Shown here in pieces: positions 8,708-17,233 of a stretch of DNA of 46,168 nt (its first letter is position 1; each line of letters opens with the position of its first letter). A program made the position numbers and the translations under genes. The notes under the pieces were generated by a model that was not told the DNA's origin, made no database searches, and saw only the letters and a list, made by a program, of their open reading frames with translations. Origin of the DNA: an uncultured bacterium (GTDB lineage: Bacteria > Actinomycetota > Coriobacteriia > Coriobacteriales > Eggerthellaceae); the NCBI GenBank assembly GCA_905215325.1, contig CAJMPP010000019.1:1-46168 (forward strand), in the 5' to 3' direction.

Positions 8708-10534
8708 TTGACCGCCCGTCGTCCGCCTCTGCGGACGAGTAAACGGCAGCGCCCGACGACGAGGACTTCCGTGGCACGTACATCCTTCTCCAACATAGCC
8801 CGCACATTCAAACCGAACACGGCATCGCTTGGATACGCGTTGTTCCTTGCCATCAACGCAGCCGGCGTATGGGGCGGAGTGTTCCCGTTTTTGCCCATGA
8901 ACTTCCAAACCCCGGAGGTCATGTTCTGGTTCTTCTTGATGCAATCGCTCGTGTTCTCGCTGTGCTACCTTGCCAGCGCCGTCGGAGTGTACTACTTCCC
9001 CGGACCTACGCGCCGCTTCATGGTGATGCTCGCAAGCGCGCCATACCTGCTCGGCTGGTGCTGCCTTATCGGAGCCATATACTTGCACGGCGTCGCTCAA
9101 GCACTGGTGATCGCCGGCGGCTCGCTTCTAGGCTTGGGGTCGGCCGGCTTCTACATGCTGTGGCAGCGCCTGTTCGCCAGCTTCGACGCGGACCACGGCA
9201 ACCATGATCTGATCCTTGGCACCGCCTATGGCGCCCTTCTGTATTTCGCGCTGTACGCCATCCCGCAAGCCGTGACCGCATTCCTCATTCCGCTGGTGTT
9301 CATGCCGCTGTTCGCGCTCGCCATCGTGCTGAAAAGCCGCCAGATCGACTTGCGGCAACCCATGTTCGAGGACGTTCCGCGTGAGCACCCGCAGGTGTAT
9401 CGCCGCGTGCTGCGCGATTACTGGCGCAGCGCCTTGTGCGTCGGCGCCATCGCATTCTGCACCGGCGTCATGCGCTCGCTTGCCATTGGCGATCCGCGGG
9501 TCGGCAGCCTTGTGAATCTGCTGTCCATGACGGGATGCCTGGTTGCAGGCGTCGGCGTTTTGGTGCTCTGGCAGTTCAAGAATGTCCGCATGAACGTCAC
9601 CAATGCCTACCGCATCGCCTTCCCGTTGCTCATCACCTCGTTTCTGGTGCTTCCGTTTTGCAGCGGCGGCTACGCTCGATGGCAGGCCGCCATCCTGTAT
9701 GCGGTATACAGCGTGGCAATCGCGCTCATGATGATCCAGTGCGCGCAAGCATCGCGCGATCGCGGCATCAACCCCGTGTTCATCTACGGCTTCTTCGCTG
9801 GCATCGTATACGCGCTGCACGATGTCGGATTCCTTGCCGGCACGTTCGCCGAACAGATACGCGTCATCGGCATGCAACCCGATGCCGTGGTCGCGCTTGT
9901 GGCGGTTTATTTGCTCGGTCTCATGTTCTTCATCGGGCAAGGCGGCTTCAAGCGAGCATTGGCCGCAAGCCAGGCGGAGGATATCGAACTCGTCGCCGGC
10001 GCGCCTTTGCAAATCGGCAACATCAACGAGCGCCAAACCGACCTCGACGAGGCCGAACCGGAAAGCGAGGCGCTCTCCGCAGCAAACGCTGGATGCGCCA
10101 GTACCGGCGTTTGCCCCTTCGGCGCACAGGGTCCTTCCCTGTTCGAAACGAAGCCCATCGTCATCGCGCGTACGGAAAGCGAAGATCGCACGGCAACCGG
10201 CGAATCCGCAAGCCCCCTTGGCAGCGGGGCCTCCCCCGCCGACGCCGCAGAACGAAGCCAAGCGCACGACGCCGATGCGCCCAACTATCAGGACCGACTA
10301 TCGAAGCAGGCGGCGCTGGTTCGGCAGCATTACCGCCTATCCGCACGCGAGACTGAGGTCATGGAGCTTATCGCCCGAGGCAATACCGTGGCGCGCATCG
10401 CCGAGCAGCTGGTGGTTTCGGAAAACACCATCCGAACCCACAGCAAGCGCATCTACGCCAAGCTGGATATCCATAAAAAACAAGAGTTGGTCGATTTGCT
10501 GGAAACGTTCAATCCAAAAGACCTGGAAGATTAG
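8708..10534 (+). CDS. LuxR-family regulator with large multi-span membrane domain
   Basis: A 608-residue protein. Residues from about 35 to 425 are hydrophobic with roughly 12 predicted spans. A polar, probably disordered linker of about 110 residues follows. The end, from residue 544 (LSARETEVMELIARGNT) on, is a LuxR/FixJ-type helix-turn-helix, with VVSENTIRTHSKRIYAKL as recognition helix. The architecture suggests a one-component membrane sensor that regulates DNA directly (inference). Proteins of this layout are common in Eggerthella-type genomes, often next to molybdoenzyme operons. The start is TTG at 8708 with AAGGGAAGAG upstream; a GTG at 8771 is an alternative. It lies divergent to dmsA, so the dms operon is the natural target. 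The signal sensed is unknown. Confidence 0.88.
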   Translation: MTARRPPLRTSKRQRPTTRTSVARTSFSNIARTFKPNTASLGYALFLAINAAGVWGGVFPFLPMNFQTPEVMFWFFLMQSLVFSLCYLASAVGVYYFPGPTRRFMVMLASAPYLLGWCCLIGAIYLHGVAQALVIAGGSLLGLGSAGFYMLWQRLFASFDADHGNHDLILGTAYGALLYFALYAIPQAVTAFLIPLVFMPLFALAIVLKSRQIDLRQPMFEDVPREHPQVYRRVLRDYWRSALCVGAIAFCTGVMRSLAIGDPRVGSLVNLLSMTGCLVAGVGVLVLWQFKNVRMNVTNAYRIAFPLLITSFLVLPFCSGGYARWQAAILYAVYSVAIALMMIQCAQASRDRGINPVFIYGFFAGIVYALHDVGFLAGTFAEQIRVIGMQPDAVVALVAVYLLGLMFFIGQGGFKRALAASQAEDIELVAGAPLQIGNINERQTDLDEAEPESEALSAANAGCASTGVCPFGAQGPSLFETKPIVIARTESEDRTATGESASPLGSGASPADAAERSQAHDADAPNYQDRLSKQAALVRQHYRLSARETEVMELIARGNTVARIAEQLVVSENTIRTHSKRIYAKLDIHKKQELVDLLETFNPKDLED

Positions 10535-10546
10535 CCCCGAGCGAAC

Positions 10547-10573
10547 GGCGGCCGCACATTCTGCGCGGCCGCC
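10547..10573. terminator. GC-rich hairpin between convergent genes
   Basis: GGCGGCCGC and its exact complement (10547-10555 with 10565-10573) form a 9-bp stem between the LuxR gene and the SanA/YdcF-type gene. The T-tract on the plus side is weak (TTGCCTT). Confidence 0.6.
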
Positions 10574-10578
10574 TTGCC

Positions 10579-11262
10579 TTAGTTCGTCACATCTCCACTT
10601 TGGTCGAGGCTAATCGCTTCGCCGACGTACGTTGACGGCACGCGGAAGAGCGCCTTGAAGAAGTCCTTAGTGCGCGCGGGAATCTCGCGGATATCGTACT
10701 GCAGCTGCTTTTGGTACTCGTGATAGTCGCTGGGAACGCCCTCAGCTTGCATCCCCAGGCTTTTCGCGGACCACAGCGCGCGATACAGGTGATACGTCTG
10801 CGTGGCCACCACGATGCGCTCGCATCCGAACACGTATTTCGCCCGATACATGCTCTCATACGTGGAGAAACCCGCATGATCGCAGAAGATGTCTTGGCTG
10901 GGCACGCCTTGCGCGATGGCGTATTGCTTCATCGCCTTCACCTCATTGTAGGAGGCGGTGCCGTTGTCGCCGCTCATGATGATCTTCGGCGCCACGCCGG
11001 CGAAATACAGCGCGATGCCATCGTCTAGGCGATCGGTCAAAATGCCGGAGGGCGTTCCATCGGGCAGCACCGATGCGCCAAGCACCACGATGGCGTCGGC
11101 ATTGCCGATGCCGGCCTTCTCGGCGGTGACGATAGACCCCTTCGAGCCCACAATGGTAACCACGTTCGTGATGGCAAACACCGCCACCACGGCCACAACC
11201 ACCGCCAGCACCATATCCAGCACCCGCCTCAGGCATCCCTTATGTTTCTTCGAGCTACTCAT
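10579..11262 (-). CDS. SanA/YdcF (DUF218)-family membrane-anchored protein
   Basis: A 227-residue protein. A basic N-terminus and one hydrophobic helix (about residues 13-35) anchor a DUF218 domain facing outward. The domain shows ADAIVVLGASVLPDG, a DRLDDGIALY segment, KIIMSGDNG, and an ATQTYHLYRAL stretch near the end. SanA of E. coli is linked to envelope barrier function and vancomycin sensitivity at high temperature. The biochemical activity of the family is not settled. The start at 11262 was chosen because the coding pattern and the membrane anchor begin there, though its ribosome site is weak. The longer in-frame extension is cysteine-rich and looks spurious. It follows leuS on the same strand after a terminator. 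Confidence 0.82.
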   Translation of the reverse strand: MSSSKKHKGCLRRVLDMVLAVVVAVVAVFAITNVVTIVGSKGSIVTAEKAGIGNADAIVVLGASVLPDGTPSGILTDRLDDGIALYFAGVAPKIIMSGDNGTASYNEVKAMKQYAIAQGVPSQDIFCDHAGFSTYESMYRAKYVFGCERIVVATQTYHLYRALWSAKSLGMQAEGVPSDYHEYQKQLQYDIREIPARTKDFFKALFRVPSTYVGEAISLDQSGDVTN

Positions 11263-11353
11263 AGGAAACAGACAATAGCAAACGCCGAAACCCCACGGCA
11301 AGCGTTTCGCCGGAACGGCGCAACAACGCCACCGAAACCCAACCCCGAAAACA

Positions 11354-11383
11354 AAACGACCCGGAGCATCCTCCGGGTCGTTT
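11354..11383 (-). terminator. leuS terminator
   Basis: A 13-bp perfect stem (11354-11366 with 11371-11383) with a 4-nt loop is followed on the minus strand by TTTTGTTTT. This is a textbook intrinsic terminator just after leuS. Confidence 0.92.
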
Positions 11384-11402
11384 CGAGCGCAGTGCAAGCG
11401 TT

Positions 11403-13976
11403 TTATTTCGCTACGATGTTCACCAGGCGACCGGGCACCACAACGACCTTCTTCAGGTCCTTGCCCGCCACAGCATCCTGCACAGCTTCAAGCGCCACCG
11501 CCTTCACGGCCTCCTGATCGGCGTCCGCGGCAACCGTGATGCGGGCCTTCACCTTGCCGTTGATCTGCACGGCAAGCTCGACCTCGTCGTCCTTGGCCTT
11601 CTCGGGGTCGAACTCGGGCCACTCCTGCGTGTGAATGGAACCCTCGCAACCCAACGCATCATGCCACAGCTCGTCGGTCATATGCGGGCAGATGGGGGCC
11701 AGCAGCCTAACCAGCACATTGGCGACCTCGGTCGCAAGCGCCTGCTCGTCGGCAGATGCGGCGCGCTGCTCCGGACCGACCTTGCGCAGGTAATCGCCGA
11801 TGGCGTTCACCAGCTCCATGATGGCGGCGATTGCGGTGTTGAAGTTGTTGCGATCGAAATCGTCCACAACCTTGCCCACAACGCGATGACGTTCGCGCAG
11901 CAGCACCTTGCGAGCCGCTGCAGCCTCGGCCTCGGACGCTCCCGGCTGATACAGCGTGTCCTCATCTGCCTTGCCCACCAGGTCGTAGACCATACGCCAC
12001 ACGCGGTTGAGGAACTTGTGCATGCCGGCCAGGCCGTCCTCGTTCCACTGCAGCTCCTTATCGGGCGGAGCCATGAACAGGATGTAGGCACGCACGGCGT
12101 CGCAGCCGTAGCCCGCGATCATCTCCTCGGGGGAGATAACGTTGCCCTTGGACTTGCTCATGACGTCGCCGTGCTCATCGAGCACCATGCCCTGACACAG
12201 CAGGTTCTTGAACGGCTCGTCGAAGTCCAGCATCCCCAAGTCACGCAGCACCTTCGTGAAGAAGCGGCTGTACAGCAGGTGCAGGATGGCGTGCTCGATG
12301 CCGCCGATGTACTGATCGACCGGCATCCAACGGTTGGTTTTCGCGCTGTCGAAAGGCAGCTCGGTGTTGTGCGGATCGGTATAGCGCAGGTAATACCAGC
12401 TCGAACACGTGAACGTGTCCATGGTATCGGTCTCGCGACGAGCCTCGCCGCCGCACTTCGGGCACGTGCACTTCGCGAAGCCCTCGTGCGTTGCCAGGGT
12501 CTCACCGGCGGAAAGATCGATATCCTCGGGCAGACGCACCGGCAGGTCCTCTTCCGGCACCGGCACCAGGCCGCACTTGTCGCAGTAGATCATCGGGATG
12601 GGGTTGCCCCAATAACGCTGGCGGGAGATCAGCCAGTCGCGCAGACGGAACTCCACCTTGCGCTTGCCGCGGCCCATGGCCTCCAGATCGGCGACGATGG
12701 CCTCCTCGCCCTCGGAGTGCTTGCCGCCCGTGAGGCCGGTGTACTTGCCGGACTGCACCAGTCGACCCTCGGCCTCCATGGCGCCCTCCCAGTCGACGCT
12801 GGTGACTACGCGACCCTGTTCGTCCTTGAGCTGCTCGAACAGCGGGTCGTCGTCGCCCAGGATGATGGGGATGATGGGCAGGTCGTATTTCTTGGCGAAC
12901 TCGAAGTCGCGCTGATCGCCGCACGGCACTGCCATGACCGCGCCGGTGCCGTAATCGGCCACGATGTAGTCGGCGACCCACACGGGCACCTTCTCGCCGT
13001 TGATGGGGTTCACCACATAACGGCCGGTGAACGCGCCGTGCTTCTCCTTGTTGCCCTGCGCACGCTCGACGGCGGTGATCTTCTTAGCGTCCTCGACCAC
13101 CTGCATGACCGCGGCCTCGTACTCCGTGCCCTCGACCAGACCCTTCAGGATGGGGCTTTCAGGGGCGAGCAGGAAGAAGCTGCAGCCGAACAGGGTGTCG
13201 GCACGCGTAGTGAACACGGTGATCAGGTCGTCTTCCGTGGGGTTCTCAGGCGCATTGCCCTGCTTGTCGCACAGCGTGAACTTCACTTCAGCGCCCTCGG
13301 AACGGCCGATCCAGTTCGCCTGCATCTGCTTGACTCGCTCCGGCCAGCCGTCCAGCTGGTCCAGGTCGTCCAGAAGCTCCTGCGCGTAGTCGGTGATCTT
13401 GAGATACCACTGCGTCAGGTCGCGCTTCTCGACGGCGCTATGGCAACGCCAGCACTCGCCCTCGGTGACCTGCTCGTTGGCGAGCACGGTCTGGCACTTC
13501 GGGCACCAGTTTACCGGCGAGTTGCGGCGCTCGACCAGGCCGCGCTTCCAGAACTGCAGGAAGATCCACTGACCCCAGCGGTAGTACTCGGGGTCGCATG
13601 CCACGACGGTGCGGTCCCAATCATAGGAAAGGCCCATGCGCTTGAAGCTGGCCTTCTGCGTTTCGATGTTGGCGTAGGTCCACTTCGCCGGATGGCTGTG
13701 ATGCTTGATGGCCGCGTTCTCAGCCGGCAGGCCGAACGCGTCCCAACCCATGGGATGCAGCACGTCGAAGCCGCGCATCTTGGAGTAGCGGGCGATGACG
13801 TCGCCGATCGTGTAATTGCGCACATGCCCCATGTGGATGTCGCCCGACGGGTACGGGAACATCTCGAGCACGTACTTCTTGGGCTTGGCGTGATCTTCCG
13901 TGACCTTGTACAGGTCGGCATCTTCCCAAACCTTCTGCCAACGAGGTTCGATCTCGTGAGGGTTGTACTGTTTCAT
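11403..13976 (-). CDS. leuS: Leucyl-tRNA synthetase
   Basis: An 857-residue class I aminoacyl-tRNA synthetase that charges tRNA-Leu in the cytoplasm. The HIGH-type motif is HMGH at residues 48-51, within PYPSGDIHMGHVRNY. The KMSKS-type motif is MSKSKGN. A zinc-binding insertion shows CPKCQ followed by CWRC. The large CP1 editing domain is present, with TTRADTLFG and YGTGAVMAVP. The C-terminal anticodon-binding and tail domains end in VVVPGRLVNIV. The start at 13976 matches the family N-terminus (YNPHEIEPRWQ) and has AAGGAAG eight bases upstream. It is a single-gene unit with its own extended -10 promoter and terminator. Confidence 0.97.
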   Translation of the reverse strand: MKQYNPHEIEPRWQKVWEDADLYKVTEDHAKPKKYVLEMFPYPSGDIHMGHVRNYTIGDVIARYSKMRGFDVLHPMGWDAFGLPAENAAIKHHSHPAKWTYANIETQKASFKRMGLSYDWDRTVVACDPEYYRWGQWIFLQFWKRGLVERRNSPVNWCPKCQTVLANEQVTEGECWRCHSAVEKRDLTQWYLKITDYAQELLDDLDQLDGWPERVKQMQANWIGRSEGAEVKFTLCDKQGNAPENPTEDDLITVFTTRADTLFGCSFFLLAPESPILKGLVEGTEYEAAVMQVVEDAKKITAVERAQGNKEKHGAFTGRYVVNPINGEKVPVWVADYIVADYGTGAVMAVPCGDQRDFEFAKKYDLPIIPIILGDDDPLFEQLKDEQGRVVTSVDWEGAMEAEGRLVQSGKYTGLTGGKHSEGEEAIVADLEAMGRGKRKVEFRLRDWLISRQRYWGNPIPMIYCDKCGLVPVPEEDLPVRLPEDIDLSAGETLATHEGFAKCTCPKCGGEARRETDTMDTFTCSSWYYLRYTDPHNTELPFDSAKTNRWMPVDQYIGGIEHAILHLLYSRFFTKVLRDLGMLDFDEPFKNLLCQGMVLDEHGDVMSKSKGNVISPEEMIAGYGCDAVRAYILFMAPPDKELQWNEDGLAGMHKFLNRVWRMVYDLVGKADEDTLYQPGASEAEAAAARKVLLRERHRVVGKVVDDFDRNNFNTAIAAIMELVNAIGDYLRKVGPEQRAASADEQALATEVANVLVRLLAPICPHMTDELWHDALGCEGSIHTQEWPEFDPEKAKDDEVELAVQINGKVKARITVAADADQEAVKAVALEAVQDAVAGKDLKKVVVVPGRLVNIVAK

Positions 13977-14289
13977 CGTCCATCTTCCTTGGCTGACGCG
14001 GTAATACACATAGGGTTTATTGTAGCAGCCCCGCGTTTTCACGAGGGGAAAAAGCGGTAACATCCCAGGCGATGAAACCCAGGTGAGGCTCCCGAAGGGC
14101 ATCATCCGGCTTTCACACCGGCATAGCGAGCTCGATGCCGAAAAACGACAAGCCGCCCAGACGGCCCGAACCCGCTTACAGCGCGCGACCAAGGTTTACC
14201 CCTGATCGCGCAAACCACAGCGGGACGGCGCGCCTGAGCGGCTTGCATACTCTAAGGTGTTTGCCGATGACGAATCGGCCATGCCCCGG
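13977..14289. other. leuS-eno gap
   Basis: The 313-nt gap holds the leuS promoter near 14019-14027. It also holds a small 6-bp hairpin (14263-14268 with 14274-14279) just after eno that lacks a T-run. No gene, T-box leader or repeat is convincing. Confidence 0.6.
14019..14027 (-). promoter_or_regulatory. Extended -10 promoter of leuS
   Basis: On the minus strand this reads TGCTACAAT, a TGnTATAAT-type extended -10. Transcription would begin near 14012, giving a leader of about 36 nt with the leuS ribosome site. No good -35 is present, as expected for extended -10 promoters. Confidence 0.55.
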
Positions 14290-15582
14290 TTAACGCTTGA
14301 TGTTGTAGAAAGCGTTCTTGCCGGCGTACTGGGCCTGGGAGTCAAGCTCCTCCTCGATGCGCAGCAGCTGGTTGTACTTGGCAACGCGGTCGCTACGGCA
14401 CGGAGCGCCGGTCTTGATCTGGCCGGTGTTCAGGGCCACAGACAGGTCGGCGATGGTGGTGTCCTCGGTCTCGCCGGAACGGTGGCTCATCACGCATGCG
14501 TAACCTGCCTGCTTGGCCATCTCGATGGCATCCAGCGTCTCGGACAGGCTGCCGATCTGGTTGACCTTGATGAGGATGGCGTTCGCGCAACCGAGCTCGA
14601 TGCCCTTCGCCAGACGCTTGGAGTTCGTGACGAACAGGTCGTCGCCCACCAGCTGCACCTTGTCGCCGATGCGGTCGGTCAGCTGCTTCCAGCCGTCCCA
14701 GTCCTCCTCGGCCATGCCGTCCTCGATGGAGATGATCGGATACTTCTCGACCAGCGCGGCCCAGTAGTCCACCATCTCGGCGCTGGTCAGCTCGCGACCC
14801 TCGCCCTTCAGCTCGTACTTGCCGGTTTCGGCGTTATAGAACTCGGTGGAAGCCGGGTCCATGGCGAACATGATGTCGTCGCCGGGCTTGTAGCCAGCCG
14901 CCTCGCAAGCCTTCACGATGTACTGCAGCGGCTCTTCGTTGGTGGTGAAGTTGGGGGCGAAGCCGCCCTCGTCGCCGACGCCGCCGCCCAGACCGGCCTC
15001 GTGCAGGACCTTCTTCAGGGTGTGGTAGATCTCGGCGCACCAGCGCAGCGCCTCGGCGAACGACTCGGCACCCACCGGCATGATCATGAACTCCTGGAAG
15101 TCGACGTTGTTGTCGGCATGCACGCCGCCGTTGAGGATGTTCATCATAGGCGTGGGCAGGATATGGCCGTTCACACCGCCAACATACTTGTACAGCGGAA
15201 GACCGGCGGACTCGGCAGCAGCCTTGGCGCAGGCCAGGGACACGCCCAGGATGGCGTTAGCGCCCAGAGCGCCCTTGTTGTCCGTGCCGTCCAGCTCCAG
15301 CATAACGTCGTCGATGGCGCGCTGATCGTCGGCCTCGAAGCCGACAAGCGCGTCGGCGATCTCGTCATTCACATGGCCAACGGCATCCAGCGTGCCCTTG
15401 CCCAGATAACGCTCCTTGTCGCAGTCGCGCAGCTCCACGGCCTCGAACGCGCCCGTGGACGCGCCGGAGGGAACGGCCGCACGACCGAAGGAACCATCCT
15501 CCAGCACAACTTCCACCTCGACCGTGGGGTTGCCGCGAGAGTCCAGGATTTCACGCCCGAACACATCGATGATGACGCTCAT
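14290..15582 (-). CDS. eno: Enolase
   Basis: A 430-residue enolase that interconverts 2-phosphoglycerate and phosphoenolpyruvate in glycolysis and gluconeogenesis, in the cytoplasm. The family landmarks are all present: REILDSRGNPTVEVEV at the N-terminus, the PSGASTGAFEA loop, VGDEGGFAPN, SIEDGMAEEDW, LVGDDLFVTN, and the C-terminal signature SHRSGETEDTTIADL. Length is exactly typical. The start at 15582 has GGAGG seven bases upstream. The longer frame upstream has no matching homology to enolase N-termini. A TATTAT -10 box at 15647-15652 suggests it has its own promoter. Confidence 0.98.
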   Translation of the reverse strand: MSVIIDVFGREILDSRGNPTVEVEVVLEDGSFGRAAVPSGASTGAFEAVELRDCDKERYLGKGTLDAVGHVNDEIADALVGFEADDQRAIDDVMLELDGTDNKGALGANAILGVSLACAKAAAESAGLPLYKYVGGVNGHILPTPMMNILNGGVHADNNVDFQEFMIMPVGAESFAEALRWCAEIYHTLKKVLHEAGLGGGVGDEGGFAPNFTTNEEPLQYIVKACEAAGYKPGDDIMFAMDPASTEFYNAETGKYELKGEGRELTSAEMVDYWAALVEKYPIISIEDGMAEEDWDGWKQLTDRIGDKVQLVGDDLFVTNSKRLAKGIELGCANAILIKVNQIGSLSETLDAIEMAKQAGYACVMSHRSGETEDTTIADLSVALNTGQIKTGAPCRSDRVAKYNQLLRIEEELDSQAQYAGKNAFYNIKR

Positions 15583-15646
15583 TGAATGCCTCCTCGTAGG
15601 ATGTTTCCTTTTGCGCCCGGCGCCTTGCACCAGGCCATACGGGCAA

Positions 15647-15652
15647 ATAATA
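15647..15652 (-). promoter_or_regulatory. Likely eno -10 box
   Basis: TATTAT on the minus strand, about 65 nt before the eno start. The -35 region is not recognisable. Confidence 0.4.
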
Positions 15653-15698
15653 CCATGCCCGCCCCGACATGTGCGAACCAGCAGGCGGACGGCGAAAT

Positions 15699-15860
15699 GC
15701 ATCTGTGCGCGGAGGCGACGACTTGGCCAGCTACACGTTAGCGAACGTGTCGGACGGTGGCATACGTCTGACCATAGAGGCGATCGCTTGAGAAGGCGAT
15801 GGCGACGACGTTCCCCATGGCCGAACACACGTCTGCGCATGGAAGCGATCGCTAGAAAAG
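15699..15860. repeat. Degenerate 65-nt-period direct repeat at the ecfT 3' end
   Basis: 32-nt units begin at 15764 and 15829 and match at 26 of 32 positions, both containing GCGATCGCT. A weaker unit begins at 15699 (about 19 of 32), exactly one period earlier. The last unit runs across the ecfT stop codon at 15852-15854. A 7-bp hairpin (15733-15739 with 15744-15750) lies inside. Confidence 0.55.
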
Positions 15861-16598
15861 TGCCGCTATTGCCGCAAGAACGCCTAAGCCGACAACCGAT
15901 ACGGCAACCGAAGCGCGTGTCATGCGATAGTCCCGCAACGAGGTGCGCCGACCTCCTCCGACGCCATAACAACGGGCGTCCATGGCGACCGAAAGCTTAT
16001 CAGCCCTTCGGAACATTCCCACGAACAACGGGATGAACACAGGAGGCCATGCCGACAAACGTTGCCATAGGCCACCGCGATGAAACGAGGCGCCTCGCGA
16101 GAATTGGGCATCATGGATCGCGCAAACCTCTTGAGCCATCAAAGGAATGAAGCGGATGGCCATACTGAACACCATGGCGATATCATCGGCAGGCACATGC
16201 AGAACCCGCAGCGGGGACACGAACGACCGCAACGCATCGGTAAGCGCCGTCGACGTGGTGGTGAGCACCACGATGAAGCTGCCGAGGACAAGCAAGATCA
16301 TCCGAACGCCGTAGAAGCAGCCCAACGCAAATCCAACCTGGTTATTGATTGACGCGAACAAAACGGTAAGAGCCGCCATCATGTACACGGGGATTCCCAT
16401 GGCCAGCATACGGCCAAGCGGAACATGGGCCGACAAGGCTAGCACCAGGCATAAGAAGCCAAGGAGGCACTGTCCAGCCCATGTTTCAATCCAGAAGACG
16501 GTTGCGGTATATGCGCACAACAACAGCACCTTCGCGCGAGCATCGCAGGTGTGAACAAAGGAATCGCCGTCGATATACGTGTTAATTCGTAATTGCAT
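15852..16598 (-). CDS. ecfT: Energy-coupling-factor transporter membrane subunit EcfT
   Basis: A 248-residue CbiQ/EcfT-family protein with about five to six membrane spans. Two cytoplasmic segments correspond to the coupling helices that contact the EcfA ATPases: the AIRFIPLMAQEV to FSRGA region, and AMDARCYGVGGG near the end. EcfT normally joins the ATPases EcfA1/EcfA2 to interchangeable vitamin-binding S-proteins. No ATPase or S-protein gene is adjacent. In Firmicutes the usual order is rplQ-ecfA1-ecfA2-ecfT, so here the ATPases are missing between rplQ and ecfT. The ATG at 16598 lies just six bases after a TATACT box, so the mRNA may be leaderless. It has no ribosome site. Confidence 0.88.
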   Translation of the reverse strand: MQLRINTYIDGDSFVHTCDARAKVLLLCAYTATVFWIETWAGQCLLGFLCLVLALSAHVPLGRMLAMGIPVYMMAALTVLFASINNQVGFALGCFYGVRMILLVLGSFIVVLTTTSTALTDALRSFVSPLRVLHVPADDIAMVFSMAIRFIPLMAQEVCAIHDAQFSRGASFHRGGLWQRLSAWPPVFIPLFVGMFRRADKLSVAMDARCYGVGGGRRTSLRDYRMTRASVAVSVVGLGVLAAIAALF

Positions 16599-16604
16599 GC
16601 GTGA

Positions 16605-16630
16605 AGTATAGCGCAGCATTCAAGAATGCT
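16605..16630 (-). promoter_or_regulatory. ecfT -10 box with adjoining palindrome
   Basis: The minus strand carries TATACT at 16605-16610, six bases before the ecfT ATG. Immediately upstream is AGCATTC-TT-GAATGCT on the minus strand (16615-16630), a perfect 7-bp inverted repeat with a 2-nt centre. Its position over the spacer and -35 region suits a repressor operator. The regulator is unknown. Confidence 0.5.
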
Positions 16631-16689
16631 CAGGTTGCAAAGCATGCCGAAGATGAAGCCAAACGCATGCCCGCAAGCAATTCATCCCA

Positions 16690-16716
16690 AAAAGAAAGGA
16701 CCCCGAAGGGTCCTTT
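16690..16716 (-). terminator. Terminator of the ribosomal operon
   Basis: A 9-bp perfect stem (16695-16703 with 16708-16716) and CGAA/TTCG tetraloop lie 26 nt past rplQ. On the minus strand TTTTT follows the stem closely. Confidence 0.92.
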
Positions 16717-16741
16717 CAAAATAGCATGTGGGGCGAAAAGC

Positions 16742-17221
16742 TTATTCAGCCTTCTCCTCAACAGCCTCAGCAGCTTCCTCGGCCTTGGGCTCCTCGACAG
16801 CCTCGACCTTCTTCGGAGCAGCCTTCTTGGCAGCCGGCTTCTCAGCCTTCTTAGCCACCGGCTCGGTGACGAGCTCCATGATAACCATGGGGGCGTTGTC
16901 GCCCTTGCGGTTGCCAAGCTTCATGATGCGGGTGTAGCCACCCTGACGATCGGTGAACATGCCCTGCTGGACCTTCTCGAAGATCTCGCGGACCAGTTCC
17001 TTGTCGTTGCCCAACGCGGCGATGGCCAGACGACGGCTATGCAGGTCGCCCTTCTTCGCCCAGGTGATGATCTTGTCGACATCGGGGCGGATTTCCTTAG
17101 CGCGGGACTCGATGGTCTTGATGCGGTCGTTGAGGAACAGCGCCTGCACCAGACTACGCTTCATGGCCTTGGTATGGGCAAAGTCGGTGCCCAGCTTGCG
17201 GCCCTTGTAGTTATGCCTCAT
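16742..17221 (-). CDS. rplQ: 50S ribosomal protein L17
   Basis: A 159-residue protein. Residues 1-120 are the L17 core (MRHNYKGRKLGTDFAHTKAM, then LVQALFLNDRIKTIESRAKE), which sits near the peptide exit tunnel in the large subunit. The last 40 residues are a low-complexity lysine/alanine/glutamate tail of the kind common in actinobacterial L17. It is the final gene of the operon, 12 nt after rpoA, and is followed by a strong terminator. Confidence 0.96.
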   Translation of the reverse strand: MRHNYKGRKLGTDFAHTKAMKRSLVQALFLNDRIKTIESRAKEIRPDVDKIITWAKKGDLHSRRLAIAALGNDKELVREIFEKVQQGMFTDRQGGYTRIMKLGNRKGDNAPMVIMELVTEPVAKKAEKPAAKKAAPKKVEAVEEPKAEEAAEAVEEKAE

Positions 17222-17233
17222 GGTAGGTTTCTC

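Noticed and set aside
11631..14060. Very long plus-strand open frame opposite leuS
   Set aside because: It arises from the codon bias of leuS on the other strand. It has no start signal or known motif. The same reasoning removes the long frames opposite dmsA, the ABC gene, guaB, purB and the GH30 gene.
14024..14110. Possible T-box leader of leuS
   Set aside because: A stretch resembling part of a T-box lies upstream of the extended -10 promoter, so it would not be in the transcript. The conserved core is not matched.
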